Origin: Ostrinia nubilalis | Lineage: Eukaryota; Arthropoda; Insecta; Lepidoptera; Crambidae | Reading direction: 5' to 3' | Assembly (NCBI RefSeq): GCF_963855985.1 | Contig: NC_087100.1 | Coordinates: forward strand, 3,011,001-3,075,000 | DNA: 64,000 nt | In this document: one piece after another, positions 1 through 12,216 of the stretch | Position numbering within the stretch: the first letter of the stretch is position 1 | How the letters are laid out: the number at the start of each line of letters is the position of its first letter | Position numbers and translations under genes: made by a program | Notes under the pieces: model-generated | Seen by the model: only the letters and a program-made list of their open reading frames with translations | What the model was told of the DNA's origin: nothing | Database searches by the model: none

Positions 1-286
1 ATAATAGGGAAAACATTATAAATAAGGGTATAAATAACTAGCCCCCGCTGTTCTAGTTAAATAGAGGTTGCTGAACTGAATTTCGTTTAGCAAAATACGC
101 GAAATGAAAAGATTTTCTGGGTATTACAAGGATAATGACCTAATATTATAAATAAATTGTACTACCTGCCTATGTCGAAATTATTGCGACACGGTCGAAT
201 ACTTATACTCGTAGGATAGTAAGGAGTTTGATTTTACATAATTGTGCTTAATTAAGAGATGCGATCAGATTTAATTTTATTTTCTT
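1..286. other. Non-coding, no feature recognised
   Basis: AT-rich sequence with no long open frame and no repeat structure that I recognise. Confidence 0.5.
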
Positions 287-430
287 GAGGCGACAACAGC
301 CCAACGGTTTCAGTGTAGGACTACCAAATCGAGGGTCGGTTATTCGAACCCTGTCGTCTTTCATTTTGGACTTTCGCGGTAAACCCAATCCAAGCATAAG
401 CATTATTTAACTTAGCTGGCGAGTTTACGG
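287..430 (+). mobile_element. tRNA-derived SINE fragment
   Basis: A tRNA-like head with an A-box-like stretch (CCCAACGGTTTC) near 299 and a B-box-like stretch (GGTTATTCGAACC) at 338-350, followed by a non-tRNA body. The B box has a few extra bases compared with GGTTCRANYCC, so this is a decayed SINE rather than a tRNA gene. The 3' end is not clear; the end given is approximate. Confidence 0.4.
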
Positions 431-2847
431 TTACGGGACTTTACAAAAATATTAACACTGCCATCAAAGGAGTTTATAAGGACCGGAATGGCATTAAACC
501 AAAACAACACAGACTGAATCGATCTATCTGTCTGTTCTTACCCGGCTGCATCATAGCTAAGTATTGAAACGGAGCCGGTCCACTGATCGTTATTCCAGCG
601 TAGCCGCTGAAACTTTACGCTTCACTTCATATTTCAAAATAGCTTTCAAGCTTACATTTGAGTTTATTTGTTATGTTATTGCTTATGCTCGCTGGACCTT
701 AAAATTTGTACTCCTAAAACGTTTCCTGAAAAATTCAGAGTACCACCAATCACCATGTGTGTTATGTATATCACGTTTTGCTTTCAAAATGAATACGAAG
801 GAGCAATAGGAACTTTGTTTTTTCGTGTGTCACAAACCTAATCGAGCTTTAATGGTTCATAATAGATGTTTATTATTTTCAATTCCTTTCCAACGGTGGC
901 AGAAAGATAATGGATAAACATACTTAAATACGCATAAGAATAATATTTTGATACATAATATAAACGCCGAAGACTGCGACTAATGCTCATGCTCATCACT
1001 CTACCATTAGACCCCTTCGAGACGCCAACCCATTGCTGAGTTCGTTCAACCCAACTTTTGTCACTACTGTAAATAAATTCTATTCTACTCGTATATTCAG
1101 TTCTGTTCGAAATATTTCAAAGGACGTGATTTGGGTAGGATATTCGCATTTCGTTGTGCTGGCCATCGAATTTGGTGATTGGTTTCTGCATTCGCTTGCG
1201 GACCAACGTGCTTTGGTCGAGAGGGAAAATTCGTTGTAGTCTACTGAAATATTACATTGCCATTGAATTTTGAACCTTAAACTCTAGCAACAAAGTTCGA
1301 CGTCTGCTAAAAGTGTGCTCCGGTCCAGTGTTACGCGTACTGCAAACACGTTCCGCAAAACATCCGAAATTCATCTAACGAGAATTCTGTAAACAACGAC
1401 TTTTGCCTCTAAAATATGTGACATCCGTTGTAGTTGTGTGTTCGATTTCGTGATCGTTTCGTTGCGTCTTATGGTTATGTATAAAACAGACCCTATTTCA
1501 TACATCACATAATATTTTTTGTATTAATAGAAGGATAAACAGATTGATGACTTAGCCGAATCGTGTAAAAGACAATTTCAACAACTCGTCTATTCATTGG
1601 CCTAATAAAATAACTTCGGAGCGGCTATTGTGAGAAAACATCCGAGTATAAACTTTTACTACAACCGTGATTATACCCCGGTTTCAAAATTGAGATTTTT
1701 AGTTTGAGCAGATGGTTGGTACTTTTCTGTTCATATTTTGACAGTTTGAGGTATGTTTTAGGTAGTAGAAAGTTCTGACGAGTATTAATATAATTCTTCG
1801 TATTTTTTGTGAAAGTTACGGGTCTAACCGAGTTCGTTAACCCTGGTTTCGATTTTAACAAGACGTCTCTCACTGTCATAGGCAAGATAATGAGCATCTG
1901 ATACTGACTTTGAGGACTGACGCCTACGTATGATTATGTCAAATATTACGTATAAAATACATATTTTCCAGCTCATCGACAGGGTATTAATTACGTAAAG
2001 GCATCTTGTTTTCATCGAATCATGCTTCCTAAAAAGACTTTGACGTCAGCAGCTGGTGATTATAATGTAACTTTATACTGCGGTGCGCGGCTTGCAAACA
2101 TGCCCGGAGTTTGTTGTCTAACCTGTTGATTTGAACTTGGCCGGTAGCGGGGGCGATTTCAATATAATTATACATATTTAGTATAAAAGCATACCTCTTA
2201 GTCGTGCCGTAAAAAATGTACCTGGAGATCATGGCTTTAATATAAGCCTGCTATGCTGGAGAACTGGTACAATAACTAGGCTGAAATCCGGCTCAAAGGA
2301 CCAATAACTTTTTTTGGCTTTGTGTAAATTATTCCTCGTCAGTTCCTTACGAGTAATAAACTAAAATAATCTGTTTTGTTCCTGTTTACTATATTTGAGC
2401 TGCTGATTGAGGCGAAGACGTACAGTACATCACAATATTAACCTGTACATCAATAACCTTGAAGATCACACTATCAGTCCGTAACTTCTGTTGAGCATAA
2501 TGCTGCATTCATCCATCAGTATGATATCTCTATTATGATAATTAATTAATTAATCCGCCATTTCTCTACACAGTAGTCTCCCCCCAACGTGAAGGAGCGG
2601 CGGCCATATTTGAGTCGCTAATTGAGGCGCGCAGTCAGCAAACATCCGAGTGTACGGCCCTCGATACTAATGGCCTATTAACTGCACATTTTATGCGGGA
2701 CTCGACAACGGATGTATTGGATTTGTCGCTAAGGGAAGTACACTTCATGGTATCGGGCTCGGCACTGAATTTTAGAATTAAGTGGTTCTGGGAAATTGAA
2801 TAAGGATTTTGGGATTGAATGTACCCTGTTGAAGAACGCAATATTTA
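431..2847. other. Intergenic or intronic, no confident feature
   Basis: About 2.4 kb with only short chance ORFs (under 100 codons) without recognisable domains. A tRNA-like stretch around 985-1015 (minus strand) could be SINE debris but lacks a clear B box. Confidence 0.4.
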
Positions 2848-2954
2848 GGCTGGGTTGCACCATCTGACTTTAACTTTGACAAACGTCAAAAATCTGTTAA
2901 ACTCCACCGGTTATCGTTATAGTTACGGTCAATGTTAGGTGGTGCAACTCAGCC
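2848..2954. mobile_element. 107-bp MITE, TTA duplication (PIF/Harbinger-like)
   Basis: The ends GGCTGGGTTGCACC and GGTGCAACTCAGCC are inverted repeats with one mismatch, and the element is flanked by TTA at 2845-2847 and 2955-2957. A 3-bp TWA duplication with GG-starting TIRs is typical of PIF/Harbinger MITEs. Related sequence recurs at 54.62-54.71 kb. The superfamily is inferred; no transposase is present. Confidence 0.7.
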
Positions 2955-2957
2955 TTA

Positions 2958-3574
2958 GTCAACAATTCCTTAATTTATATGACTACTTGTGTATACTTTG
3001 TGCAGACATACTTGTGACTCTATTGGGTTTTTTTCCAATTTCAATCAAAGCAACATTTTGCCGCTACTTAAACAAAAAAGTTTGGTAGCTACTTTTTACG
3101 AGATTTCACTAAGCTTTCCCCCAGCCGTATACATTTTTGATAGAAGTATAAAGCAAAAATATATTTTTCTGATTTAGTTATTTTATTTTCAGGGCAAAGA
3201 TGAAGTTCTATAGACAACGAATGAACGCCTCTTAAGAACGTAGATTATATTTCAGATACAACTCATTTAATTGGATACAACTATTCATAGTAAATCTCTA
3301 CATTACTTATTTAATACAAAGCATCTGTCGCTAATCGGTTAACTACGTAAAGCATAACTATACGTTTGAAGATAAGCCGTCCTGGATCGCGATAGTATAA
3401 TCTGCTATTCACGCTATTATCCTGCTATTGGAGTGAGCGTTTGGCCAATTACGCCCTTTCAGCGCACCCGGCGTACAATATTGTGATTGCACAGCTTCAC
3501 ATACGAGTAGCTCTAATAAACGATAACTAATTAGATCGGTATTGAAAAGCTCTAGGTAGACACTGGAGATCAAG
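2958..3574. other. No feature seen
   Basis: AT-rich, no conserved coding or repeat structure recognised. Confidence 0.4.
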
Positions 3575-3772
3575 TTTTTTTTTTAATAAAGATTATTAGC
3601 AATTTGTATTGCCCAAATTACTAATAGTTTCATTAGCCCCTCGTGGTAAGCTAAATAAGCTTGTGTTACGAGTGGGCTCACCACAAGCTCGAGCGGCGGT
3701 GGGATTCGAACCCGCGTTCCTCGGATCTCGAGTCGGCCACTCCGACCCCTTCACCGTTCGGCTATCGTGGCT
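3575..3772 (-). mobile_element. tRNA-derived SINE with poly(A) tail
   Basis: Read on the minus strand, the element begins with a tRNA-like head (A-box-like segment near 3740-3760; B box GGGTTCGAATCCC at 3701-3713), then a body with the 'gagcccactcgtaacacaag' type of sequence found in lepidopteran SINEs, and ends in AATCTTTATT plus a run of ten A (plus-strand T run 3575-3584). The orientation and tail indicate LINE-mediated retroposition. Confidence 0.75.
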
Positions 3773-3817
3773 ATAAATGAATTTAAAAATAAAACACTGA
3801 ATAACACCGCGTTTATA

Positions 3818-4305
3818 ACTACTAGCTATTAGTGATGCATTTTATCTGCTTTATTATATGTCCTGCTTTGTTGACTGTCGTCCTCAAGAAGATAGCAGTG
3901 GCAAGATGACTCTCTCTCTAGATGGCTCTAGGGTACTCTTTGGAAGATTACGCTCAGCGTACCTACTTAGGAAATTACGGATGTTTTAATTCGAGATACT
4001 GTCTTTAGACACTTAAGCACTAGCTATTAGTGGTTTTATCTGCTTTATAAACTGATTTCCTCAAGAAGATAGCAGTGGCAAGATGGCGCTCTCTCAAATC
4101 AAATCAAATTAGTTTATTGCAATTGTAGGTACATATCATACATTGATGGATCTTAAATTTAAACGTAAAATTGTTCAGCTACAATTTGCCAAGCAGATGG
4201 CGTGCAATATACATATAAATGGTTACTTAATACTAATACCTGTTCATTTTATCTCTCTCTCTAGGTAGCTCTATGGTGCTCTATAGTACGCCCAGTGTCA
4301 AAATT
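3818..4305. repeat. Two-copy direct repeat, second copy split by a LINE tail
   Basis: The block at 3818-3960 (containing CTCAAGAAGATAGCAGTGGC and CTCTCTCTCTAGATGGCTCT) is repeated at about 4018-4097 and continues at about 4250-4305 (CTCTCTCTCTAGGTAGCTCT). The second copy is interrupted by the retroposon fragment listed separately. Boundaries are approximate. Confidence 0.55.
4095..4250 (-). mobile_element. LINE/SINE 3' tail with (GATTT)n-type end
   Basis: The plus strand starts with (CAAAT)n, so on the minus strand the fragment ends with a short (ATTTG)n tail. This is the type of 3' end seen in lepidopteran CR1-like elements. It is about 155 bp, heavily 5'-truncated, and sits inside the second unit of the direct repeat. 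Confidence 0.5.
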
Positions 4306-4679
4306 ATGGATTTTAATTCTAAGAATAATATAGATACAGCATTTACGTAGTTTGAATATTTTCCTTCATGAATACAATATCTAAAAATCCTTGTCTAATG
4401 TGAAGGGTAAATTCCTAAACCTCAAGAATCAATACAGCCTAGGGCTAGTGAATTATTTCTTTTTTACTTCCTATCATCACGCCTCCGTGGGCGTATTTCG
4501 ATTAAGATTTATTACTCCAGATAAAAATAAACAGATTTTATTCTTAGTTTAGTTTAGATATTGCACAGCAATTTTATTCAGCTCGTAAAAAGGCACTTGT
4601 TGGCAAACTACTGCGATTTTCATTATCGTACGAAAAAATTCTTCTGACATAATAATATTATAACTGTAGTCCTAGAATA
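4306..4679. other. No feature seen
   Basis: AT-rich spacer without recognisable genes or repeats. Confidence 0.4.
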
Positions 4680-4872
4680 GGGGAGACCGAAAAGAGTTGT
4701 AACAGAGGAGAGTTGTGACATTGTCGATTTTTAAAAACCTATTAACTATCGCAACAGCGCGTATTTATTAGCTCGAGATTTGAACTAAAACGCGCACTGT
4801 TACGAGTTCGCTAGTTACAAAAAATCGACAATGTCACAACGGTCGTCTGTTACAACTCACCTCTGTCTCCCC
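4680..4872. mobile_element. 193-bp MITE with ~50-bp TIRs and TA duplication
   Basis: It starts GGGGAGACCGAAAAGAG and ends as the inverted counterpart ...CTCTGTCTCCCC. The arms share the blocks GAGTTGTAAC and GACATTGTCGATTTTT. TA flanks both sides (4678-4679, 4873-4874). This is the structure of a Tc1/mariner-derived MITE; there is no coding capacity. Confidence 0.8.
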
Positions 4873-5750
4873 TACAAGTCATTATATATTTAAAAACCCC
4901 AACATAGCCTAAAGCTAAACGCTTTGATAACATGCCTTAATATTTTTCTTAATAATGTGAAAATAAAACCAAAAATTTCTTATCATTTCTAGCCGAAATG
5001 GTATTAATATTTCGTAACTTTAAAATAATATAACAGTATCTTCTCTAATGATAAAGATCAACTTTCAACCCTTAAACAATGTCGGTCTAAAAACTCCAAG
5101 TTAATTCTCAATCCCCGCAAGTCCCCGCTAAAGAACCGCTAATCGTTTTAATATGACACTAAATTGAGTTGGCCTGGAGGAGCCCAGTCAATCTTTAGGG
5201 TATGCTTGACCAATATCAACCACCGCTAGAAGATTTTTCAAAAAACTGAAATACGGCTTCTGTCTCGACAGCAGTTTTTACATTCTCGTGATATATTATG
5301 TAAGTATGTATGTCCTTTAAAATTAATCGTACATACTCCGATCAATCAGCGGCGCATTTGTGTCTATACTAGGCCTTTCATAAGAGATGTCATATTTGTA
5401 TTATCCTAAAATAAAATAAAATATTGTGCAATATTTTCCCTAAAACAATATTTTGTTAACGTACACAATGCATCTAAATGTGCTAGAGTCTTCATGGATT
5501 TTTTAATATTCAAAAAGGTGTCAAATTCAATTTGAAAATACTAAAAAGTCATTTTTATTTTTGTGTCTATGCAGCAATAGCGAAAGTTTTGTGATGGTCG
5601 GCATTTGACCACTTCACCCTTCAGGTGATCATAGTATGTAAATTTTTACCCGGCCAATGTAAAAGGGACCCGAGATATCTATGATAATGTGGTTCTTCAG
5701 TTCAATTTGTTATTGAGAATGGGGAAAGTCATCTAATAAAAATATTTTAA
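4873..5750. other. No feature seen
   Basis: AT-rich non-coding sequence; no domain-bearing ORF. Confidence 0.4.
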
Positions 5751-5915
5751 GGAATTGAATTTTCAAAAGTCAATAACGTCTTTTCGAGGTTTCAGTTTCT
5801 ATCACTGACTATCCGATCATCATCATTCATGTGATAAAATAAAAACCACATTAAGTCATAAAAACTGAAACCTCAAAAAGACGCATTATTGGCTTTTGAA
5901 AATTGTACTTATTCC
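5751..5915. repeat. 165-bp inverted repeat (MITE-like hairpin)
   Basis: The left arm, with the blocks TTTTCAAAAGTCAATAA and GAGGTTTCAGTTT, is mirrored by the right arm (AAACTGAAACCTC, then TTATTGGCTTTTGAAAA) around a loop of about 60 bp. No certain target duplication was found, so the superfamily is unknown. Confidence 0.6.
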
Positions 5916-5980
5916 TCAAAATCCTGCAAACTTTTTTAAATATTATTGTTATAAAATAAAAACCAATTAAAGTCACCATT

Positions 5981-6016
5981 TCTTCCGGAAAACGTCCGTT
6001 TTTCCAGAAGAAATTA
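5981..6016. repeat. Short near-perfect hairpin
   Basis: TTTCTTCCGGAAAACG is followed after two bases by CGTTTTTCCAGAAGAAA. This gives a stem of about 17 bp with almost no loop. It has no evident link to a gene. Confidence 0.5.
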
Positions 6017-7105
6017 AGATCAATAAAATAATCAACAGAGTATATAGGGTCAAAGAACCAACACTCTACGTTTCAGGAATAGCAAATAAAATCGTTGAAC
6101 TCCAATAAAATTGCAAAATAAATATAAAACAGCAATAAAGTGTTTCCTCTAAAACCTTATTCGTGTTTCTGAATCATTATTCCATCGTTTACGTCGCCCA
6201 TCGTAAATCTGCAGAATTGATGACACTTTGGAACAACGTTGACAAATTACATCAGCGAGCTACGCCAATTACTTCATTTATTATTACGGAGGATCGTTTG
6301 AGGAATCGATTTTATAAGTACCCGGCTTGATTTTAAGGTCGTGCTGTCATGCAACGCGCCTAAGAAAGGTTAATGTATGAAAATAGGAGACAGACTGTAA
6401 ATACTGCAAAAAAATTGTTGTTATACGTTTTTTTTTCCAATGATTTTATGATACTTCGAAGTTAGTTTATGAAACCGTAGTATAGTAAGAATAAAATTAT
6501 CAAAAAAACCTTAAAAATATTAAGCCCGTAGGTACACATACGAGTATTTTAATTTTGTAAAACAATGTTTTTGTGTTCGTAAATTGGATTTCACGATATG
6601 AGGGTCGATAAAAATTTCACCCAACATTCTAAAATACGTTGATTACTTTATCCTGTTTCAAATTCCATCAGAATTTTGAAGTTATGTACAAAATTTTGAA
6701 ATAGGCAACTTTCCTATTCAAAAAATATTGCCCAAAAGTTTTAAACTTTTTTGCTAAAATTTCCCCTATAATATTTGAACGTCGAGTTATTTGAAATTTT
6801 GCCTCGCCTGCAATATCGTCTATGAGATCAGGTAGCTTCGTAAAACCTCATTTTCACGAGTTTTTAATATTTGAAATTATGTTGAATGTTGAAAGTTACA
6901 CCAATGTAGATCTTATTTGGAGCTAATAAGATCCATGTCAGTTGTAGGTATGCAGCTCACATACAGATCAAGACCAATTCAGAATTTTTTATATTTTGTG
7001 ACGGCTGTATGTCATACCATTTACCTCGCTCAGCAGCAGGGTTGAATGTGGAATTTCGTATTTTTCGGTGCTTTCTAAATGTGCTCATTTTTCATGGGCC
7101 TGTAG
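6017..7105. other. No feature seen
   Basis: AT-rich; no coding or repeat structure recognised. Confidence 0.4.
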
Positions 7106-7225
7106 GAGGACCAATTGCCTAAAATAGTGAAAGAAGCGGTATCACTCCATTCTTTCAAATTTCAATTAAAAAAGTGGTTGATCGAGCAGGCGTTCTATAA
7201 AATTGACGAACTGTTTGGAATTTAA
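7106..7225 (+). pseudogene. LINE ORF2 C-terminal remnant (CR1/Jockey-group)
   Basis: The last ~39 codons of a non-LTR reverse transcriptase ORF survive and end at a TAA. The segment SFKFQLKKWLIEQAFYKID matches the typical C-terminus of CR1/Jockey-group ORF2 proteins, where a basic 'FK..LK.WL' helix precedes a short acidic tail. Upstream, the frame is closed by TAG at 7103, so no catalytic domain remains. It is followed by a 3' UTR of about 180 bp and then by the hexanucleotide array, which fits a 5'-truncated LINE insertion. The assignment rests on motif recognition only. Confidence 0.6.
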
Positions 7226-7406
7226 TTATTATTGACACTGTTACCCACTATTTTTTATTTTGACATTTAATTGACATTAATTCTATTTGTATTATTAATT
7301 TATTTGGACATGATGTGTATTTCTTTCTTATTAATACTGCAATTGTTTATTATTAATAAGAAAATATATTGAAAATTTGACATGTAATGAACATTATGAA
7401 TAAATT
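7226..7406 (+). mobile_element. 3' UTR of the same LINE remnant
   Basis: AT-rich segment between the ORF2 stop and the tail array, ending ...GAATAAATTTC before the repeats. Length and position fit a LINE 3' UTR. Confidence 0.5.
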
Positions 7407-8046
7407 TCTTATTCTTATTCTTATTCTTATTCTTATTCTTATTCTTATTCTCATTCTCATTCTCATTCTCATTCTCATTCTCATTCTCATTCTCATTCTC
7501 ATTCTCATTCTCATTCTCATTCTCATTCTCATTCTCATTCTCATTCTCATTCTCATTCTCATTCTCATTCTCATTCTCATTCTCATTCTCATTCTCATTC
7601 TCATTCTCATTCTCATTCTCATTCTCATTCTCATTCTCATTCTCATTCTCATTCTCATTCTCATTCTCATTCTCATTCTCATTCTCATTCTCATTCTCAT
7701 TCTCATTCTCATTCTCATTCTCATTCTCATTCTCATTCTCATTCTCATTCTCATTCTCATTCTCATTCTCATTCTCATTCTCATTCTCATTCTCATTCTC
7801 ATTCTCATTCTCATTCTCATTCTCATTCTCATTCTCATTCTCATTCTCATTCTCATTCTCATTCTCATTCTCATTCTCATTCTCATTCTCATTCTCATTC
7901 TCATTCTCATTCTCATTCTCATTCTCATTCTCATTCTCATTCTCATTCTCATTCTCATTCTCATTCTCATTCTCATTCTCATTCTCATTCTCATTCTCAT
8001 TCTCATTCTCATTCTCATTCTCATTCTCATTCTTATTCTTATTCTT
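7407..8046. repeat. Hexanucleotide microsatellite, (TTATTC/TCATTC)n, ~640 bp
   Basis: About 107 tandem hexamers. The first ~7 and last ~3 units are TTATTC and the ~95 central units are TCATTC, with a single T/C difference. The array begins exactly where a LINE 3' tail should be, so it probably arose from the retroposon tail. Open frames across it on both strands (alternating Met-Arg or Ile-Leu) are artefacts of the repeat. Confidence 0.95.
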
Positions 8047-8901
8047 AGGTGTTTAAAATAACAGATTTTTAATCCTAACGTAATGAACACTCGCGAAACA
8101 AATGTTCCGAATTCATAAACAAATGACTGCTCGGCCTTTTCAAGGCGAGAGAGTAGGCATTACAGGGCAGATATGCACCATACTAGACTACGGGCACATT
8201 TACTTAACATCAGGTGCGATTGCGGTCAAATACCTGCCTTGCACTGCGTGAAAAAATCTGTATATTTTCTACTACGTTTAAAAAAACTGAAGTCTAATCA
8301 GACTATAATATTGTTTGTTGGAGGATTGCTCTTGTTTACAACTACATACGAGTATATAAGATATCATGGTGTTTGCCATCATCCACAATAATTAATTCAA
8401 AGAGTATCACCGAATTTACGTCTTTGTGTCATAATATTGACGAAGATTCCTGGAACACACTTGTGATTTATTGAGTTTAGTTTCCTCGAATACCCGTGTC
8501 ATTTTTAAGCCTATTTGTTCGCCGTAAGCATGATTTATTCATGGCAAAAAATACATCCAAGTATCAATTTGATTTTGTTTTGACATGATGTAGGTCAATT
8601 GGCATCAATAAATTCTGTTTCAGCGATTCTCTAAGGTTGTAAATGTTTATTTATTTGATTGTAATAATTTGACTGTGAGAATTAATTAGTTAACACCTTA
8701 CATAAAGTAGATTACTTTATAAACAGCAGTGAACAATCTATTACCACTATTGATGTCAAAAGAGTTCGCAAATAAATTAAAAATGTTCTAGTACAAACTG
8801 AAAAATGATAAACTGTCTGATTTATATTCAAAATAATGGTTTACTTGACAGTTTTACAACAATTTTGGGTAATCTGTTGTAAAAACATAAGTAAACCGTA
8901 A
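8047..8901. other. Mostly unassigned; possible LINE 3' fragment at its start
   Basis: Around 8173-8250 the sequence 'catcaggtgcgattgcggtc' resembles a 3'-end motif common in lepidopteran non-LTR elements. The rest has no recognisable feature. No long ORF. Confidence 0.3.
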
Positions 8902-9059
8902 CTATAATAATAATAATAATAATAATTTTTATTTCAATATAAACCTTTTACAAAATCTTTGACAATGGAATCACCCTTTAGGCATAATGTGTACGCCTGT
9001 GTTAGGTGATACCGCTCTTCCCTAGACAAATATAATGTAGGTAGGTAAGTATTTTGTGG

Positions 9060-9220
9060 TAGAAGTGTGTAAATGTATGTATGTGTATGTTTATGTGTGT
9101 GTGTGTATGTGTGTATGTGTATATGTGTATATGTGTGTGTGTGAAGGATGTAAGTATGAATGTGAGTGTGTAATAGGTATATGTGTGTTTGTATGATGTG
9201 TAATGTGTATGACGATTTAT
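9060..9220. repeat. TG-rich low-complexity stretch in LINE 3' UTR
   Basis: Interrupted (TG)n and (TGTA)n. On the minus strand it reads as His/Thr/Tyr repeats, which is a spurious ORF. Confidence 0.75.
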
Positions 9221-9270
9221 AATTTATTTGCAATGACGAATTCCGTCTCTTCATAACTTAAGTTTTCAAG

Positions 9271-12216
9271 TCATTTCAAAATTATTTTTTTGCACTGATA
9301 GAACTGTTTGTCATATATATGTAGAATTTTATTTACTTTGTTATATAAAATAGCGGATCTGACTGTGTATTGTGTTTTATAGAATTGCGTTTTTGTTATT
9401 GGAACCTGAAAAACTAGATACTTTCTCCTTTTAGTGATGATGGAGGGATTATAGGGTACTTCTTTGTGTTTCTTTAAAATTACATGAAGCAGATAAAGTT
9501 TCCTGACAGACAGGAGTCCAGTAATACGATAGAGATCAGCCGTCGGGAATCTTCTTTTTTTAAAATACATGACCTTTATAATGGCACGTTGCGCGCGTTC
9601 GACATCCAAAAACCTTGTTTTTGCTGCACCTCCCCATACCGGGATACAGTATGCCAGGACAGACTGAACCAAAGAGACATATATTTCGTTTAATAAGTTT
9701 TTCGAGTCTTCTTCTTTTTTTACCGGCACGACGTGTCTCAGTACTCTAAAAATCCACATCAACTTCCTAACTCTAGCCATGACCTGTTCTAAATGGGGGT
9801 ACCAGGACAAGTGTTGGTCAATCATTACACCCAGATATTTAGTTTGTTCCACTTTGCTGATGGACGCGCAGCCACAGTTGCTCCAATTTGTGGATTCATT
9901 GCATGCATGAGTTTTCAGAACAAATTCATCCTTCGGTTGCGTAGATTTGTTTAAACTGAAGCAAATGTAATTGGTTTTACTCGTGTTGAGGGTTAAGAGG
10001 TTATTCCTTAACCAGGCTGCCACAACAGCCAGTCCATTTTCTGCATCAGCCCTAACACTATCCCAAGTTTTGCCAGTAAATACAATAGACGTGTCATCAG
10101 CATATGAAAAGATTGTAGCATTTGGAGTTCTCATATTGCACAGATCGTTTATATAGATCAGGAATAATGTAGGGCCTAACACACTCCCCTGGGGAACACC
10201 GTATGTCACGCACGCATCAGCACTAACAAAGTTTGCCAGCCTAACTCTTTGCTTCCTATCTGACAGATAACTCTTAAACAATTCAAGTGGGGTTCCCCTA
10301 ATTCCCATCATTTCCAGCTTATGTACAAGAATGGGTACAGACACCGTATCAAAGGCTTTTTTTAGGTCTAAGAATACAGCCAGGCACTTATTTCCTCGGT
10401 CCAGATTTTGTGTTATGAGTGACGTCAGACTTCCAACCGCATCCTCCGTAGACATACCCTGTCTAAATCCAAATTGGTACGGAGATAAGATATTAAATTT
10501 GTTCAGATATGAAATCAGTCTTTTGTTAAGCAATTTCTCTAAAATTTTAGACAAGGCTGGCAAAACGGAGATGGGTCTATAGTTGTTGACGTCATCTCTA
10601 TTCCCATTCTTGTACACCGGTGTAATTATAGCTTGCTTGAAGGTATCTGGAAAGATGCCTTTAGCGAAGCACAAGTTTGCGAGGTGAGTAATTATAGGAA
10701 CAAGTTCATTCCTAGCCAACTTCAGAAAGCCAACGGGAATACCATCCCAGCCAGGTGCGCTGTTAGATTTTAAATTCATGAGTATGCCGTTCACCTCTGT
10801 CTCATCTGTGTCCATTAGAACGAAAGAGTTACACAACAACGAGGTGTTATCCAAGGTACCATGTCTAGCCTGAGGCTGGATTTGGTCGGCAAGTTGTTTC
10901 CCTATGCTTGCAAAATAATTGTTTACAAAGTTCGCCGAATTCATTGGAGTTGATTTAGCATTTAGTAAGTCAGTACTCTGTTCTAGTGATTTAGCAGAAT
11001 TTGTGATCATTTTTATATTCCTCCAGAGCATTTTGTTGTTTTTTGCCGATTTAGCAAGCAAGTCCCTTTCATATTTTCTTTTTAAACTTTTGAGTAATTT
11101 ACTGCAATAATTCCGATATCGTTGGTATGTAGTTTTAAGAATGATGTTTTGACTGTCTTCACGTAGTTTTTTTTGTAAAGAATTTCTGTTTCGAATGCAA
11201 CGTAGCATCCCCTGCGTAATCCAGGGTTTAATAACGCGTTTGCTATTTGGTATTGATTTTGTAGAGCTATTTTCCTTCAGCGTATCTTTCAGTATATTTA
11301 GTAGAGAATCTGTTATTTCATTTGGGTCTGCATAATGAAGTAGTGTCGAGAGGTTTTTATTTTGTAAATATTTAAGGGCACTATCGTAATCTACAACAAT
11401 TTTAGTCTTGACTGGAGTATGTATCGGTTTCTGTTTTTTTAGGGACAGAAAAGCAGCAAAGTGATCAGTAGTCGTGGTTTCCAGGATAGCTATAAAAGCC
11501 GATAGTTTACATTTATCAATTTTTAACATATAATGATCCAAACAGGATTCTCCTCTAGTAGGTAGAACATGCCCAGGAAGGATACCGTGTACTGAAAGAT
11601 TATTTAAATAATTTGTTCTATTTTTGCGTTCATAGAATTGTTCCTCCTGTCTTTGCCTTATATTTATGTTTATATCCCCCGCGATAATAATATTTTTTTG
11701 TAAAGGAAGAGTTTCCAGGTGTATACCCAAAAAATCAATAAAGCTATCCGCGTCATTGTTTGAGGGTGAACGATATATACATAGTAAGATGTTGTTAGAT
11801 ACCTCTACTTGAAGACAGGATGCATGCACAAGCGCTATCTCTTTGACTTTATGTTTTAGTGTTTTTTTAATATACACAACCACTCCATCATTTTGGTTCA
11901 TCTGTCGCGTGGTATAATAGGCAGAGTAGTTACCAAGTTGCGGAATTGGTTTGTTTTGGTCGAGTCTGCATTCAGTTAAAACTAAAAGATCTGTTTCAAA
12001 CGTGAAATTACCCTAATTAAGCAAGAAATCGTCTAAGTTGCAGTAAATGCTTCTTATATTCTGTGAAACAACAGTAAAATTACTTTCCTGAATTCTAATA
12101 TGTCTCTCAAGCTCAGCACAGTCACAGGTTACCGTCCTTGCCAACTCAAAACTGTCAATCTCACCAATGGTTTGCAACGAGTCAGCCATTTCTATAACAA
12201 GTTTTATCCTTGTCAT
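9271..12216 (-). pseudogene. LINE ORF2: apurinic-type endonuclease + reverse transcriptase, one internal stop
   Basis: Domains in order on the minus strand: an endonuclease with SQNIRSI (catalytic Asn, near 12060), LVLTECRL (catalytic Glu, near 11975), IIIAGDINI, SCLDHYML and TDHF; then a reverse transcriptase with SAPGWDGIP, NNYRPISVLPALSKILEKL, FLDLKKAFDT, YGVPQGSVLGP and the catalytic SYADDTSI (about 10095-10120). A TAG at 12013-12015 interrupts the frame between the first two endonuclease motifs; the frame is the same on both sides. A second stop (TGA at 9271) ends the ORF about 18 codons before a natural-looking TAA near 9217, probably a Trp-to-stop change. The catalytic residues themselves are intact. 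It belongs to the CR1/Jockey group, as the FP25K-like ORF1 upstream also suggests. Confidence 0.85.

Noticed and set aside
3701..3772. tRNA gene on the minus strand
   Set aside because: It continues into a SINE body with poly(A).
7353..8090. Long open frames of 224-245 codons on both strands (Met-Arg and Ile-Leu repeats)
   Set aside because: They arise from a 6-bp repeat without stop codons; no gene.
8934..9254. His/Thr/Tyr-rich ORF on the minus strand
   Set aside because: Translation of a TG/CA-rich stretch in a LINE 3' UTR.
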